NCBI GenBank assembly: GCA_905221605.1
Contig: CAJNDS010000178.1
Location: forward strand, 124,001 to 188,000
Source of the DNA: Symbiodinium natans
Lineage: Eukaryota > Sar > Dinophyceae > Suessiales > Symbiodiniaceae
DNA length: 64,000 nt
Direction: 5' to 3'
The notes below the pieces were generated by a model. That model had not been told where the DNA came from and did not search any database. It was given only the letters and a program-made list of their open reading frames with translations. This document shows, in pieces, positions 1 to 12,200 of the stretch; the stretch's first letter is position 1, and each line of letters opens with the position of its first letter. The position numbers and the translations under genes were made by a program.

Positions 1-1193
1 ACAAACCCTAAACCCGAAACCCTAAGCCCTAAACCCTGTTCTAAGTAGGGGTACTCCACTGCTTTCATTCCTGCTTTGATTTCGTAACCACCATGAAGTA
101 TTTATGTCGGGTTTGGAGTTCAGGCAATATCTGGAACTTTAAAAGCCTATGCCCGAACTCTAAACCCAAACTCCTAAGCACCCCCTAAACCTTAAGCCCT
201 AAACCCTCAACCCCTGAACCCCTGAACCCGAAAGCCCCGAATCCTTTGTCCAGCCAGCTTTCTTCGTGGAGATCTCTGCCGCAAGCGCTGCAACGCGGGG
301 AGCTACGGCCGGGGGGCCCACCTCGACGGTCAGAGCTTGGGGGTTTGGGACATTTTGGTGGTCGGGAACCAGGAAAGAAAGGTTTAGGGTTTAGGGTTTA
401 GGGCTTAGGGTTTAGGGTTTAGGGCTTAGGGTTTAGGGCTTAACAAACAAAACTGTCATGAACCCTAAGCCCAGACACACCCTAAACCCTAAACTCTACG
501 CAATTCAGCTTTCAGGGTTTAGGGTTGAGGGCTACTCAGGTACATATGGACTATATCACAACAATTAAGGGTTCAGGAGGGAGGTTGAGGGTCCTTTCAG
601 AGTCCCCTCGCCCTAAACCAAAAACCCTAAACCCTAAACCCTAAACCCTAACCCCTAACCCTAAACCCTAAACCCTAAACCAGATCCCAACCCCAAGGCA
701 AGGAACAAAATCAAGCATCCCGGACCCCGCCATCGTATTCGGCAGTCTTTAGGGTTTAGGGTTTAGGGTTTTAGGGTTTTAGGGTGTAGGGTGTAGGGTT
801 TAGGGTTTAGGGGTTTAGGGTTTAGGGTTTAGGATTTAGGGTTTAGGGTTTAGGGCCAGCCGAGGCATCCACTGGCTCCAGTCCGCGCGCAGGCGCTGGA
901 GGCGGAAGAACCTGGTTGTGGTGAGCATCTTCGGGTTTAGGGTCTACTACTTCGGGTTTAGGGCTTAGGGCTTAGGGCTTGGGGTTTGGGGTTTGGGGTT
1001 AAGGGTTTAGGGTTTAGGGTTTAGGGTAACCGAAAACCTCAAACCCTAGACCCTAAACCCCAAACCCCTGAACCCTGAACCCTTTCCTGGTGCAAGCCAT
1101 GACTGGGTTCCTTAACAAGGCTCATTTAGGACGTGGTGTGCGCTTTTTGCGTGTGACAAGTTGATGGAAAATAATGATCCCACCCTTAAGAAC
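1..1193. repeat. Mixed-orientation telomere-like arrays with short GC-rich cores
   Basis: CCCTAAA-type units lie at 1-58, 175-235, 600-686 and 1030-1085; TTTAGGG-type units lie at 379-442, 751-857 and 950-1028. GC-rich cores sit between them, at about 240-345, 687-750 and 858-935. The cores are open in several frames on both strands, so coding is possible but not assignable. The first bases are degenerate CCCTAAA repeats. Because arrays of both polarities continue through the whole window, this is not evidence of a chromosome end. Confidence 0.9.
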
Positions 1194-1283
1194 CCCAAAC
1201 AAGAAAATCTTCCTTGTTAAGGGCAGTAGATGGATTATTGTTTTTGCTTTATTCTTTTGGGGTTCTTAAGCAAATAGTAGTTT
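1194..1283. mobile_element. MITE-like family D, copy 1 (left end degenerate)
   Basis: The right end reads GGGGTTCTTAAGCAAATAGTAG with CTTAAGAACCCC on the left. The middle shares CTTCCTTG-TAAGGG and TTATTCTTTTGGGG with copies at 53882, 59541 and 61635. No coding capacity. Class is inferred only from the inverted ends and copy number. Confidence 0.65.
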
Positions 1284-1467
1284 AGGGTCTATGATCTAGG
1301 TTTTATACTCCATGTAGTTGAAGCTGAGGGTGCACAGGCAGCTAAGGGGAGTTTTGACACTCAGCCCCAAGCTTCGGGGGGGTTTGGGGTTCAGGGCTTC
1401 TAGTTCAACCGCCGAGCCCCTAAACCCCTCAAACCCTAAATTAAACCCCTACAGAAAAACTTGCGGG

Positions 1468-1572
1468 TGTGGGTGTGGGGGAGGGGGAGGGGGAGGGGGG
1501 GGGGGGAGGGGGAGGGGAGGGGGAGGGGGGGGGAGGGGAGGGGGAGGGAAGGGGGGGGAGGGGGTAGGGGGC
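1468..1572 (+). repeat. G-rich GGGGGA tract
   Basis: A roughly 105-bp purine tract of G runs broken by single A bases. It has high potential for G-quadruplex or triplex structure. The open frame through it is a low-complexity glycine/arginine artefact. Confidence 0.85.
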
Positions 1573-1763
1573 TTAGGGGATTCGGGAATGAGGTAGCGTG
1601 TTTACTCCCTTAAACAGAGTTCTCTGGCAGGATATGAAGCCTAGTTCCTCGAAGCTCCCAAAAATCTAGGCTTTCCTGGTACTAGTACTCAGAACAAGCC
1701 CCTCAAGAAGGACTTCGAGGCACTTATCCTGGGCAATGGGTTGTGTACACACGCACACCCACG

Positions 1764-1810
1764 CAGAGAGAGAGAGAGAGGGAGGGACAGATAGAGCGAG
1801 AGAGAGAGAC

Positions 1811-1841
<31 letters not shown>

Positions 1842-1878
1842 AAGAGCGAGAGAGGGAGAGAGAGAGAGAGAGAGAGAA
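1764..1878 (+). repeat. (AG)n microsatellite
   Basis: GAGA dinucleotide repeat with scattered interruptions. It generates several spurious Arg/Glu or Ser/Leu frames on both strands. Confidence 0.9.
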
Positions 1879-1888
1879 CCCCCCCAAA

Positions 1889-2536
1889 ATCCACCGAAAG
1901 AGCTGTCTCCCTCAACTCGTCTTCCAAACCCTTGAGCCCTCATGCCCCTAAGGATTAACAAAGAAACTCTAAGGGCCCTTACGACCTAATACCTACCCAG
2001 GGTATGTGCAGGGTTTAGGGTTTAGGGTTTAATTCCAGAACCTTCCGTAGCAGGTACCTTATGGTAATTCTTTAAGGGACACCTGCAAAGTGCAACTCAG
2101 GATCCTTCTCCACTGGAGGCGCCCGGCCAGATGGGGGCCTGTAGGGCTTAAGGGTCTAGGGTTAGGGTTTAGTGCTGACGGGTTAGAATCAGAATTTAGG
2201 GTTTAGGGTTTGGGGTTTAGGGTTTAGGGCTTACGGGTTAGAATTTGGGGTTTGGGGCTTGGGGCTTAAATTCCAGTAGGGAGGACCTTGTCCACACAAT
2301 GTCTAAACCGTGAACCATAAACCGTGGACCACGGCCCCAAGGTCATGTCTCTGAATATGGTCTTGACTTCTCGTTGTGTCCCTGCCAGAACTCAACCCCC
2401 AACAAATCCCCTGAGCCGAAAACCCTAAACCCTTGCTCTGTTTTCAAAAACCCAAAACCGCAAACCCTGAAGGGCCTGTGTTAAACTTTAACGAACTGAC
2501 CAGCTCGACTCCTTTCTTACTGTTGGCTAGGGAACT
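1889..2536. other. Intergenic, degenerate telomere-like units only
   Basis: Short TTTAGGG groups at about 2010-2030 and 2195-2230, plus derivatives such as TTTGGGG and CTTAGGG. No gene or element ends were recognised in the unique parts. Confidence 0.6.
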
Positions 2537-2574
2537 AATATATATATATATATATAATATATATATATATATAC
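2537..2574. repeat. (TA)n microsatellite
   Basis: Alternating TA run of about 38 bp. It is followed by two nearby copies of AGGGTACCNCATTCCCC (about 2591-2612 and 2637-2653), the first continuing into a 13-C run. Confidence 0.85.
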
Positions 2575-2659
2575 CCATAAGGGATTATACAGGGTACCAC
2601 ATTCCCCCCCCCCCCATACCCTTTAAGGAATGATATAGGGTACCTCATTCCCCTATTCT

Positions 2660-3990
2660 CTACTAACCAACTGTAAGTTTCGAAGCAGAGCGGCGGCAGA
2701 CGCCCCGTCTGCGCTGGACGCTTCGCGGGCTCGCTGCGGCGTGTGCGAAGGGGCACCTGGATGATGTTTTAGGGATTGGGGCTTAGACCCATTTTAGGTG
2801 GTAAAACCCCGGCAGAAGTATTTCTATAAGGGTAACAGAGATATGCCCTAAGCCTTCAACCCTCAACCCTAAACCCTATTGTAGGATGCCAACCTGATAA
2901 AATCCCCTTCCCGAAAACGCAACTCGAGCCCTGAGGTGCTAAGGCACGTCCGCTGTCCAGGTGAGCTCAGCGCTCAGGCGCGAGAGGCTCGAAAGCTCGT
3001 CTGCAATGTTCCCTTGCATCCGGCGCAGGGTTTAGGGTTTAGGGTTTCGGGTTTAGGGTGTAGGGGTTTAGGGTTTAGGGATTAGGGGTCGACATGGCCA
3101 CTGGTAGCACTGTTTAGAGGTTAAGGTGTAGGGTTTCGGGGGGTTCTGGCTTTCAGGGCCTAAAGCTTGCGGCTTTAGCCTCTTGGTACCATATGATGCT
3201 TTCGTATCTTGCGAAAAAGTACCTTCGGATTCTTCAGGTACCGGTTTAGGGTTCCTTTAACATCTCTGAAGTACCGATAAAGCGTCCGCTTATAGAGAGG
3301 ATACGGAGTTGTGTACCCTTTTTAAAGGATCAGGGACTTAGTAGTGGGGTTATAAAAAGGTAACCATACTTATACTTGCTTTCAACCCCAACTAAGGTAC
3401 TTGTATCCCTACTTACTAAGTGCCCCGATCCTCCAAGTAACCCAAACCCTAAACCCTAAACTCTAAACTCTAAACCCTAAACCCTAAACCCTAAATCCTA
3501 AACCCCACAAGCCACGATCCTGGTTGTAGGCGGCATCTACTCAACTTACTCAACGGGCTTCCCGGGTACGCCGAGCTCCAACATGGCACCACAAACTAAC
3601 CCTGACAACTTGAGGGCGGCCGAAAGTAGAATTTAGCTCCCTTTTTGGGGGGTTCAGGGGTCCGGGTGTCGGGTTTAGGGTTTAGGGTGCTTCAAACAAA
3701 GAGGCCCTACCAGTTTCACAAGAAAGTTCTGTTTGGACCATCTTTGTCCATAACAAGCCCCAACTTGCTGAAGTCTTTACGTGGATGGTCGCCCGAAACC
3801 TTGAGGGAGGATGTGTGCTCAGTTCAGCTCCGTTTAAGTTTAGGGAGTAATGAGGTTTAGGGGTTGGTTTAGGGCTTACAAGTGGTCTAGCTGAATGACG
3901 AGTGGCGGTAGAAGTCTTCAGCATTCCCCAGAACGTTGGCATGATCCTCGATACCTGAGCGGGTGGCCATGACGGGCAAGGGCCTGACAC
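2660..3990. other. Mostly unique sequence with sparse arrays
   Basis: TTTAGGG groups at 3028-3090 and 3675-3690, and CCCTAAA units at 3438-3510. GC-rich cores at about 2690-2760 and 2930-3027 could be exon pieces but show no decisive frame. Nothing else was recognised. Confidence 0.5.
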
Positions 3991-3997
3991 AGACAAA

Positions 3998-4070
3998 TGG
4001 GTGGCTGTCAAAATTATGACCGTATTATAATCGGGATCCAAGCAGGGACCATAATTTTGACAACCACCCA
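3998..4070. mobile_element. MITE-like family C, copy 1
   Basis: A 73-bp element with near-perfect terminal inverted repeats: TGGGTGGCTGTCAAAATTAT on the left, and the complement of ATAATTTTGACAACCACCCA on the right. The arms continue inward to GACC and GGGACC. A second copy lies at 59588-59666, nested in another family. It is non-coding. The TGTCAAAATTA motif is reminiscent of Tc1/mariner-type ends, but I could not verify a TA duplication. Confidence 0.8.
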
Positions 4071-4259
4071 CATTTATGACGCTTGGGACTTTCGAACCTG
4101 GCGCGCAAGCAGCTGGGACAATGCTGCTTGGGCTCCTGAAAAAAACGAGTCGGTTTCGTGCTGGTCTTTCAGGCCTCTTCGAAACTGTCCTGCTTGCTGG
4201 GATAGTGGACGGTCGCCCGCTGCGCTGGTGATTCGAAAAACCAGGCGCGTGTCAAAACC

Positions 4260-4394
4260 CTACTTGGAGGTTCATGGGCACTTATAACCCTTATAACCCC
4301 AACTATAACTGTACTTATAAACCCCCTAAGTCCCCTAAGTAGGCCAAAAGTACACTTATAAGTGGTGTCACAAGTACCCATGAACCTCCAACTA
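4260..4394. mobile_element. MITE-like family B, copy 1
   Basis: About 135 bp. The left end is TACTTGGAGGTTCATGGG followed by CACTTATAAC; the right end is AAGTACCCATGAACCTCCAA, its near complement. The interior contains ATAACTGTACTTATAA, also seen in the copy at 22773. Non-coding. Confidence 0.8.
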
Positions 4395-5021
4395 CGGAAG
4401 CCGGAAAACAGAGGAGGATTCAGACCTGACTTTGATGCTCATTCGTCCAGATTTGAGAAGCGAGAACTTCCCAGTGTTTAGGGTTTGGGGTTTCGGGTCT
4501 GTGCAGAGCCGTCACATACCAGGCAAAGTGTGTGTGTGTGTGTGTGCGTCGTGGGCGGTAGATGAGTTCTGGAAACTCGTTAGCTTCAAACGTTCCGGAT
4601 CCGGGCTTTGCAGGTCAGCTGAGGCGTTTCATGTTCCTAGACCCCAAACCCGAAACCCGAACCCCGAGAGCCTGAAACTCCACCCCGGAACGCTGCAAAA
4701 CAGCGAAAACCCCTCATGCTTGCACGCGGGCGATTCTCTGTGTCAAACCCGTCGGCTTCAAATTGAACTGGGAAACCCAACAGGAACCATAGTTTAAAAA
4801 GAACTGGGCTGTGCGCCGCTTTTCCCTGAGAACCATGATGCAACACATGTGCTTCTCGTTCCTAAAACTCGGGTTTCGTACAAACTAACAACACATCCTA
4901 GTAGCCCTGGGCCAAGAAAGGTTAACCTTTGCAATCAAGGCAGGACTCTACATACCCCACAAGGTCAAAGGTTACCTACTCAGCTACTGAGGCAAAAACC
5001 CCAAACCCTGGACCATAAACC
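4395..5021. other. Unique sequence, no gene seen
   Basis: Contains a short (TG)n run at about 4528-4546 and degenerate CCCAAACC/CCCGAA units near 4640-4680. No convincing reading frame. Confidence 0.4.
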
Positions 5022-5123
5022 CTACACCCTACACCCTACACCCTACACCCTAAACCCTAAACCCTAAACCCTAAACCCTAAACCCTAAACCCTCAACCCT
5101 CAACCCTAAACCCTAAACCCTAG
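5022..5123 (-). repeat. CCCTAAA array
   Basis: CCCTACA and CCCTAAA units run head-to-tail. A roughly 125-bp unique core follows, then a TTTAGGG array from about 5255, so the core is bracketed by inverted telomere-like arms. Confidence 0.95.
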
Positions 5124-5689
5124 CCGATCGTGTGCATCTGCATCTTGTTCCAGTATGCAGCATGGAGCGCATGGTCTCTGTCTCTGACCAGGGGAAATCG
5201 CATAAGCCGGACCGCGGCTTCGCTGCAGGTGTACCTCATACAATGCTTCTTCGGGGGTTTAGGGTTTAGGGTCTAGGGTCTAGGGTCTAGGGTCGGGTTT
5301 AGGGTTTACGGCTGCGGCTTAACATGTAGGGTTGGAGGCTTCGATAAAGGGTGCACGGTTCAAGGTCGTATCCCATCCTGTCCTAGGATCCCACAATTTT
5401 CCCTCCAAACTCGGTAACACCAAGGTTGCCTCTTGAAGCCCTTTGAGAATATACCTGAAATAGGGACCCTCTGAATTCTTCAGCCCAAAGTAGGGGAGAT
5501 GGACAGAATATCCCAAGGGCCTAGTTCGTTGAGGTTTGGGGCTTAGGGTTTAGGGTCTAGGGTCTAGGGTTTAGGGTCTATTGCATGTAGTGATCTTGGA
5601 AGCCTGCAGTTGAAAAGAGCAGAAGCCTAAACCCTAAGAGGCGAAGGCTTGGGTGGCTAGGCCGCCAGGTGCGAGGTGGGAGAGAAGGA

Positions 5690-6026
5690 ACCCTAAACCC
5701 TAAACCCTAAAACCTAAACCCTAAACCCCAAACCCTAAACCCTAGACCCTAAACCCTAAACCCTAAACCCTAAACCCTAAGCCCTAAACCACAATCAGGC
5801 CACATCAAATCGAAACCCACGAAGCACTCGAATGGGCCTCGACACCAATTTCTCTGCGCATGCACGCTTCAACGGCAAACCCCCAAAGCCTAACCCCTAA
5901 ACCCTCAACAGCCTCTACCCTAAACCCTAAACCCTAAACCCTAAACCCTAAACCCTAAACCCTAAACCCTAAACCCTAAACCCTAAACCCTAAACCCTAA
6001 ACCCTAAACCCTAAACCCTAAACCCT
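5690..6026 (-). repeat. Two CCCTAAA arrays
   Basis: Arrays at 5690-5790 and 5917-6026. The second is nearly pure and leads through a core of about 40 bp into the TTTAGGG array at 6062. Confidence 0.95.
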
Positions 6027-6061
6027 AGCCTCTACCACCCCCGTGGCCGCAGCCATGGCCA

Positions 6062-6430
6062 ACTTAGGGTTAAGGTATAGGGTTTAGGGTTTAGGGGTTA
6101 GGGTTTAGGGTTAGGATTTCGGGTTTCGGGTTTAGGGTTTAGGGTTTAGGGTTTAGGGTTTAGGGTTTAGGGTATAGGGCTAAGGGCCCGACTTTACGAG
6201 AACCCGCTTCTTTGCGGCACAAGGCCCGAAATCTTCCTTCCTCGCCCTACATCCCATGGCTTGGGCCCTAAACCCTAAACCCTAAACCCTAAACCCTAAA
6301 CCCTAAACCCTAAACCCTAAATCCAACCCCATAAGCCCCTCGAAGCGCTGAAGCCCTGCAGCCACCAGCCCCATACGCCCTTCACGGTTTGGGGGGTTTA
6401 GGGTTTAGGGTTTAGGGTTTAGGGTTTAGG
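6062..6430. repeat. TTTAGGG array, GC core, CCCTAAA array, core
   Basis: TTTAGGG-type at 6062-6185, CCCTAAA-type at 6265-6322, then TTTAGGG again from 6395. The two cores (6186-6264 and 6323-6390) are unique and GC-rich. Confidence 0.9.
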
Positions 6431-6657
6431 GTTTGGGGTTTGGGGTTTGGGGTTTGGGGTTTGGGTTTGGGGTTTGGGGTTTGGGGTTTGGGGTTTGGTG
6501 TTTGGTGTTTGGGGTTTGGGGTTTGGGGTTTGGGGTTTGGGGTTTGGGGTTTGGGGTTTGGGGTTTGGGGGTTTGGGGTTTGGGGTTTGGGGTTTGGGGT
6601 TTGGGGTTTGGGGTTTGGGGTTTGGGGTTTGGGGTTTGGGGTTTGGGGTTTGGGGTT
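6431..6657 (+). repeat. Homogeneous TTTGGGG variant array
   Basis: About 32 units in which A of TTTAGGG is replaced by G, with a few TTTGGTG and TTTGGGGG variants. It joins seamlessly to TTTAGGG units at both ends. Long open frames through it encode only a Gly-Phe-Gly-Val-Trp periodic pattern and are artefacts. Confidence 0.95.
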
Positions 6658-6779
6658 TAGGGTCTTTCGGCGGAAAACCCTCGTTGAACCCAACGCCCTA
6701 CCTAAACTGGTACACCCGATCACCCTGACATCTTAATCTCGTAAAGGCCCTACTGAGGCTTGCTACGGGCTTATGAAGG

Positions 6780-9045
6780 CCCTAAACATAAAACCTAAAC
6801 CCACCCTAAACCCTCAAACCCTAAACCCTAAACCCCTAAACCCTAAAGCCCTAAACCCTAAACTCCAAACCCCAAAACCCTCAATCCAAACCCTAAACCC
6901 TAAACCCTAAACCCTAAACCCTCAACCCTAAACCCTAAACGCTCATTTACCCTAAGCCCTTAACCCTGAACACCTCAGCCCTAAACCCTAAATTAAACCC
7001 CAAACCCTGCATGGAAGTTGCTTCCTTCCCGCTGGGGCGCCACGGCTGCCATGGCACCGAGTATGAGGCAGCCATGAGATGAACGCCAGCTCGGGGCTCT
7101 GGGAGTTCGTGTTGGGGTTTAGGGTTTAGGGTTTAGGGTTTAGGGTTTAGGGTTTAGGGTTTAGGGTTTAGGGTTTAGGGTTTAGGGTCTAGGGTTTAGG
7201 GTTTAGGGTGCATTTGTCAGGGAGTGGCTTTGGGGTTTAGGGTTTGGGCTTCAGTGGGTCTGGGGCCTAGGGCTTAGGGAAGCCAACCAGCAAAAGAGCA
7301 TGAATGGCCTGAGATTGTGACAGTTTAGGGTTTGAGGGTCTAGGGTTCTGGGTTTATAGGGTTTAGGGTTTTTAGGGTTTAGGGTTTCGGGTTTAGGGTT
7401 TAGGGTTTAGGGTTTTCGTCTCAGCTCGGGTTCACGGGCTGTGGGTTGCCCGGCCATGGCATGCTTCGGTACAAGGCCCGTGTTGCGCGGAGTTCGCCGG
7501 ATAGGTGCGCCAGACCAAACTAAAAACAAGAGTCGAAACCGTCTTTCTAAACCCTAGACTCTGAACCGTACACCACTCTATGCCCTCTAAGATCTGACAA
7601 CTCTACTGCCTAAGGACCCCAGTCTACGCCAACCCAGAAACAGCCTAAACCCTAAACCCTAAACTGAGATTAGCCTTCGCGCTCTCCACCCGGATCTCCA
7701 GCATCCTACATCTGCGATTTTTGCAGGGTTTGGGCATACAGGGCTTGGCTCTAAACCCTAAACCCTAAACCCTTAGAATTCACCGGCCGCATCCCCCCCA
7801 AACCATCCACCCGGCTACAATCATTGGGTATCATTCACCTTGCTCAGAAGGGCATCTTGGGCGAATAGGTCTAGGGGCCCAAAACTCTGAACCCTGCACC
7901 TAAAAGCCCCTGAACCTCCTGAACCTCCTTAAACCTCCTGAACCTTCTGAACCTTCTACACCTGCTAAACGCCTTCTAAGCCCCTTCTACACCTTCTACA
8001 CCCTAGACCCCCAAAGAAGGCCCAGAAAGACCTAAACCTTCGAGCTCCTGGAACTCATAGGACTCCGGAGGGGGAGCTGTGCCATCAGCCTGGCAGTGGG
8101 TTTAGGGATTAGGGTTTAGGGTTTGACCCCCTAAACCCTAAACCCTAAACCCTAAACCCTAAACCCTAAACCCTAAACCCTAAACCCTAAACCCTAAACC
8201 CTAAACCCTGAACCCTAAGGGGAATAGGGCCCCTCGGCCCCTGAACGCCACATGAACTCTGCGATTAGAGAAGGTGCCCAGAAAAACGGGCCCCTAATTA
8301 CTCTCAACCCTGAACTCAAAAGCCTAAACCCAATTAATTACTCAACCCTGAACTCAAAACCCTATAAACCCTAATTCCTAAACCTAATTTTGTGCGTGCC
8401 CCGTGGTGACTCGTTGCGGCCAGCCCTCAAGGAACATGAGATGCATCAGCGACGTTGCTGTTTAGGTTTGTTGTTTAGGGCTTGGGGTTTAGGAAACAGA
8501 AATTGCGGGATGTGTTTAGCGTTGGGGTTAGGATTTAGGGTTTCGGTTGTATTTGGGGTTGAGTGTTCCGGGCTTAGGGTCCAGCGCTGTCTGATGCTGC
8601 GCTGTTGGGCAGGATCTCACACGGCGCCCACATCATGTCAAGACATGGAAGAGTTCTTTAAGATGGCTAGGGCCTACCTCGTAGCATCAAGGGCGAGCAC
8701 AGTGGCAGCACAGTATAGATGAAACAGTCGCCTTAAACCCCCAAAGCCCTATAAACTCAAAACTGCCTATCCTCTAAACCCTCTAAACCCTAAAACCCTG
8801 AACCCTAATGCCCCAAACCCTGGATCCTCAAAACCTTAGCCAAAGCACCAGGGGGCCCCGAAACTACGCTAGGTTCTCAGGGTATGGGATTAGAAAGAGG
8901 TTTTCACGACATACCGCCCCCGCCGCCCCCCTCAACGGTACCCTAAGTTTAGAAAGAGCTACGTGAAAGCCCAACCTAACCTAAAACCCTGCAAACACTA
9001 AACTCTATACCCTGCCAAGCCTAACTCCTAAACCGCCTATAGGGT
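6780..9045. repeat. Arrays in both orientations with GC-rich cores
   Basis: CCCTAAA-type at 6780-7010 (degenerate), 7645-7665, 7755-7772 and 8130-8220; TTTAGGG-type at 7114-7210 and 7345-7413. Period-9 CCTGAACCT/CCTTCT repeats occur at about 7910-8000. The cores at 7011-7113 and 7414-7640 are GC-rich. A 110-codon open frame over 8390-8722 crosses degenerate repeats and is not considered real. Confidence 0.85.
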
Positions 9046-9051
9046 TCAGGG

Positions 9052-9142
9052 TTGGGATGTTCCCGCTAAACTATAACAGTCCTTACAGGGATTAAATAGG
9101 GGGTACAATGATCCTTGTTCAGGACTGTTCGTGCGAGGGGGT
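9052..9142. mobile_element. MITE-like family F, copy 1 (degenerate)
   Basis: Begins TTGGGATGTTCCC, contains AACAGTCCTTACAGGGATT, and ends AGGACTGTTCG...GAGGGGG. It matches the better copies at 18036 and 18729. Non-coding inverted-repeat element. Confidence 0.55.
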
Positions 9143-9159
9143 TCAGGGTTTAGCCCTAA

Positions 9160-9265
9160 AGGGTCCATGTACCATGTACATAAATCGGGAGTACTTGGGC
9201 CTGAAACCACCTCCTATCTAGGGATTCTGAGGCCCAACTATATACTGATGAGGTACATAGACCCT
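9160..9265. mobile_element. MITE-like family A, degenerate copy
   Basis: The left part, AGGGTCCATGTACC...ACTTGGGCC, and the right part, GGCCCAACTATATACT...GGTACATAGACCCT, are imperfect complements. They match the near-perfect palindrome at 42958-43058. Confidence 0.6.
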
Positions 9266-9269
9266 CAGG

Positions 9270-12200
9270 GGCATAAACCTAAACCCTAAACCCTCAGCCC
9301 TAAACCCCAAACCGTAAACCCTGAACCCTTCACCCTAAACCCTCAGGTAGTGTTTTGGGTTCAGGGCTTAGTAGATCGTGGCCTGATGGCTGATCTGTGG
9401 CCTCGGCAAAAGGCTTGTGTTTCTGGAGGAAGCGCTTAGAAGCTCGTTGGACATAGTCAGGGTTTAGGGTTTAGGGTTAGGATTTAGGGCTTAGGGTTTA
9501 GGGATAGTATCCCCAAGGAACCCTATTGAAGTCTCCACAGCCCACCATACTAACCCCACTTACTAGGTCGAAAGGGCTTCCAAGTAGTGCTCTCCAAAGG
9601 GGAGCAGTTGGCTCAGGTTCCGTGTAGCTCAAGCATGTGGGTTTCGAGGATTGGCATGTTGCAAGTGGTTTAGGGTTTAGGGTTTAGGGTTTAGGGGCAA
9701 GGGTTTCGTGTTTAGGGTCCCAGGGACCCAACGCCCCTAACCACTAACGCCTAAACCCCACACCCAAGGTCCCTATGACTGGGTTTAGGGTCAAGGTTTA
9801 GGGTTTGGCGTTTAGGGCTTAGGGTTCCCCATCCCTAAACCCTAAACCCTAAACCCTGAACCTATGACTATGATAAGACCAGCAGATCGAAGCACTGACA
9901 GAAACATCGATGGGAGATGCTTGTGAGCCTTTTAGCTTCCTCAACTCAGGTATCCAGTAGGGTTTGTATTGTATACTAGTACCCCCAAAAGGACACCCAG
10001 TATATACACACCAATAATTTCATTGGAGCCCTACATACACTCACCAGTAACAGACATATGAACCCTGTTTCATATAGTCATGATCATCCGCTATAGACAC
10101 TACCGTAGGTTCTTTCCAGCGCTAAGAGTACAAAGGGTGCTCTTTCGGCTTAACGTGCTTTAAATAGCGCAACCTAGCTCCCCACAACATCCTAGTGTTT
10201 GCCGGACCATGAACTCGGGGTTTAGGGTTTAGGGTTTAGGGTTTAGGGTTTAGGGTTTAGGATTTAGGGTTTAGGGTTTAGGGTTTAGGGTTTAGGGTTT
10301 AGGGTGTCAAAAAGGCTGTGACTGCAGCTGCCCTGCCTTACAAGCCTTGTTGGAGCTAACCGATGCACCTGCACACACTCGGGTATGGAGGGGGGGGGGG
10401 GGTCACGAGTCAAGGGACAAACCAGCCGAAATTTGTGCCCTAAACCCTAAACCCTAAACCCTAAACCCTAAACCCTAAACCCTAAACCCTAAATCTTGGG
10501 CATGGGCTCGTGAACCTAAAGCCCAGACAGTTTAAACCTTCTGTGTGTAAAGAACAAGGTCCCAAGCACCCCAAGCTCCAAACCCTCAACCTATACAACG
10601 GTTAACACCCTAAACCCTAAACCCTAAACCCTAAGCCCTAAGCCCTAAACCCTAAACCCTAAACCCTAAACCCTAAACCCTAAGCCCTAAGCCCTAAACC
10701 CTAAACCCTGAACCTAAACCCTGTGCATCTCTGAGGGCCCAGGCAGCACTGTCCGCATGCCTCGGCTGCAGCAAGGGGGTCAGGCAACTACTCGAGGCTT
10801 CTTGTGGCTTAGGGCTTAGGGTTTGGGGTTTAGGGTTTGGGGTTTAGGGTTTAGGGTTTGGGGTTTGGGGTTTAGGGTTTAGGGTCAACGTTAAAGGTAC
10901 CTTATTGGGGTCCTGTTATTGAGGGAATCCTACAAGGAAGCGGAGCTTCCTCTGGAGACTCTGGAGACGGCCATAAATAAGGCAGTGGTGCCCCGACCGC
11001 TCCTATCTGTGCTGCAAGATCTTCCCAGATCTTGGGGTTTCGGGTTCAGGGTTTAGGGTTTAGGGTTTAGGGCTCAGGGTTTAGGGTTTCGGGTTTCGGG
11101 TCGATGCTCTTCTTCCTTCCACTGGTCGACAAGCACCATGAGTCCACATCCCCGGGCCGCCCTTTCAGTCTTGCGCAAGCATGTGAGCCATGGTGGGGTT
11201 CACCTGCAGCACCTTCTCCACAACACGGGGATGCCCCAGGCGGCAGAGGGTTTAGGGCTTAGGGTTTGGGGTTTGGGGTTTAGGGTTTAGGGTTGGAGGA
11301 GAGTCATGCCCTTGAATCCCCATGATCTGCATCGGCGTGAGCAGACCGAGAAGCGCCATAACATCTCTCGCGTTTGCGCTCAACACCGTGCTGAGCACTG
11401 CGTGTGCCAGGTCCTTGGACGTGCGACGCTCCTCCTGCTACTCCTCCTCCTCCTCCTCCTGTTTGGGGGTCTAGATTAGGGCTCCCTCATTTTCGTAAAC
11501 CCCAATTAGAGCCTTCAGGGGTTGTGGGTGTTGGAGTAGCCATAAGTAGGCTTTAGGGCTTCGGGTTTCGTCTAGTTGTAAAGGAGGCGTCAGGGTCGAG
11601 GGGGTTTAGTCTAGTCATGAAAAGTAGGCTTTAGGCTATGGAGTGCTACCCCACCTAAAGCCTTAGGGTTTAGGGTTTAGGGTTCAGGTCCACCCATGAA
11701 CCTTCAAGTATGACTTGATGAAGGCTGTAGGGTTGCTTAGATTTTAGGGCTGGGCGTCTGGACTCCTAGCTGGAAGCACAAGACACAAAAAGCCCTAATG
11801 GTCTCAGGTCCCAAGGCATCCCTAAGAATGATCAGGCACCGAGAATATAACACAGGGTTTAGGGTTTCCGGTTTAAGGCTTAGGGTTCAGTTTCGGGCTT
11901 AGGGTTTAGGGTTAGTTTAGGTCCAAACTACCCCAAACATTTTTCACCTTCAGGGCACTCGAAACCTCTACCCTTTTCTCTGTAAGGTATGGGGTATATG
12001 AATATGGGACTCAAGAAGCCTAAACCCTAAACCCTAAATCTCCCACCACTAACCCCCAAACCCTGAACCCTAAAGTTGCCGCTTTTCGCGATGGAACTCA
12101 GACGAAAACTCAATCACTCAACATAAAACTCTCCTGAATCCCCAGCCAGAGAGTCCAAATACCCCGTAATAGGGAATGTACCATGAACTATATAGCGGAC

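Noticed and set aside
1-60. Window start as a true chromosome end
   Set aside because: Units are degenerate and arrays of both polarities continue through all 64 kb, so position 1 is not special.
1666-1961. Arg/Glu and Ser/Leu open frames
   Set aside because: Translation of an (AG)n microsatellite.
6412-6736. Open frames with Gly-Phe-Gly-Val-Trp or Pro-Lys-Pro-Gln periodicity
   Set aside because: Direct translation of the TTTGGGG array in several frames and both strands.
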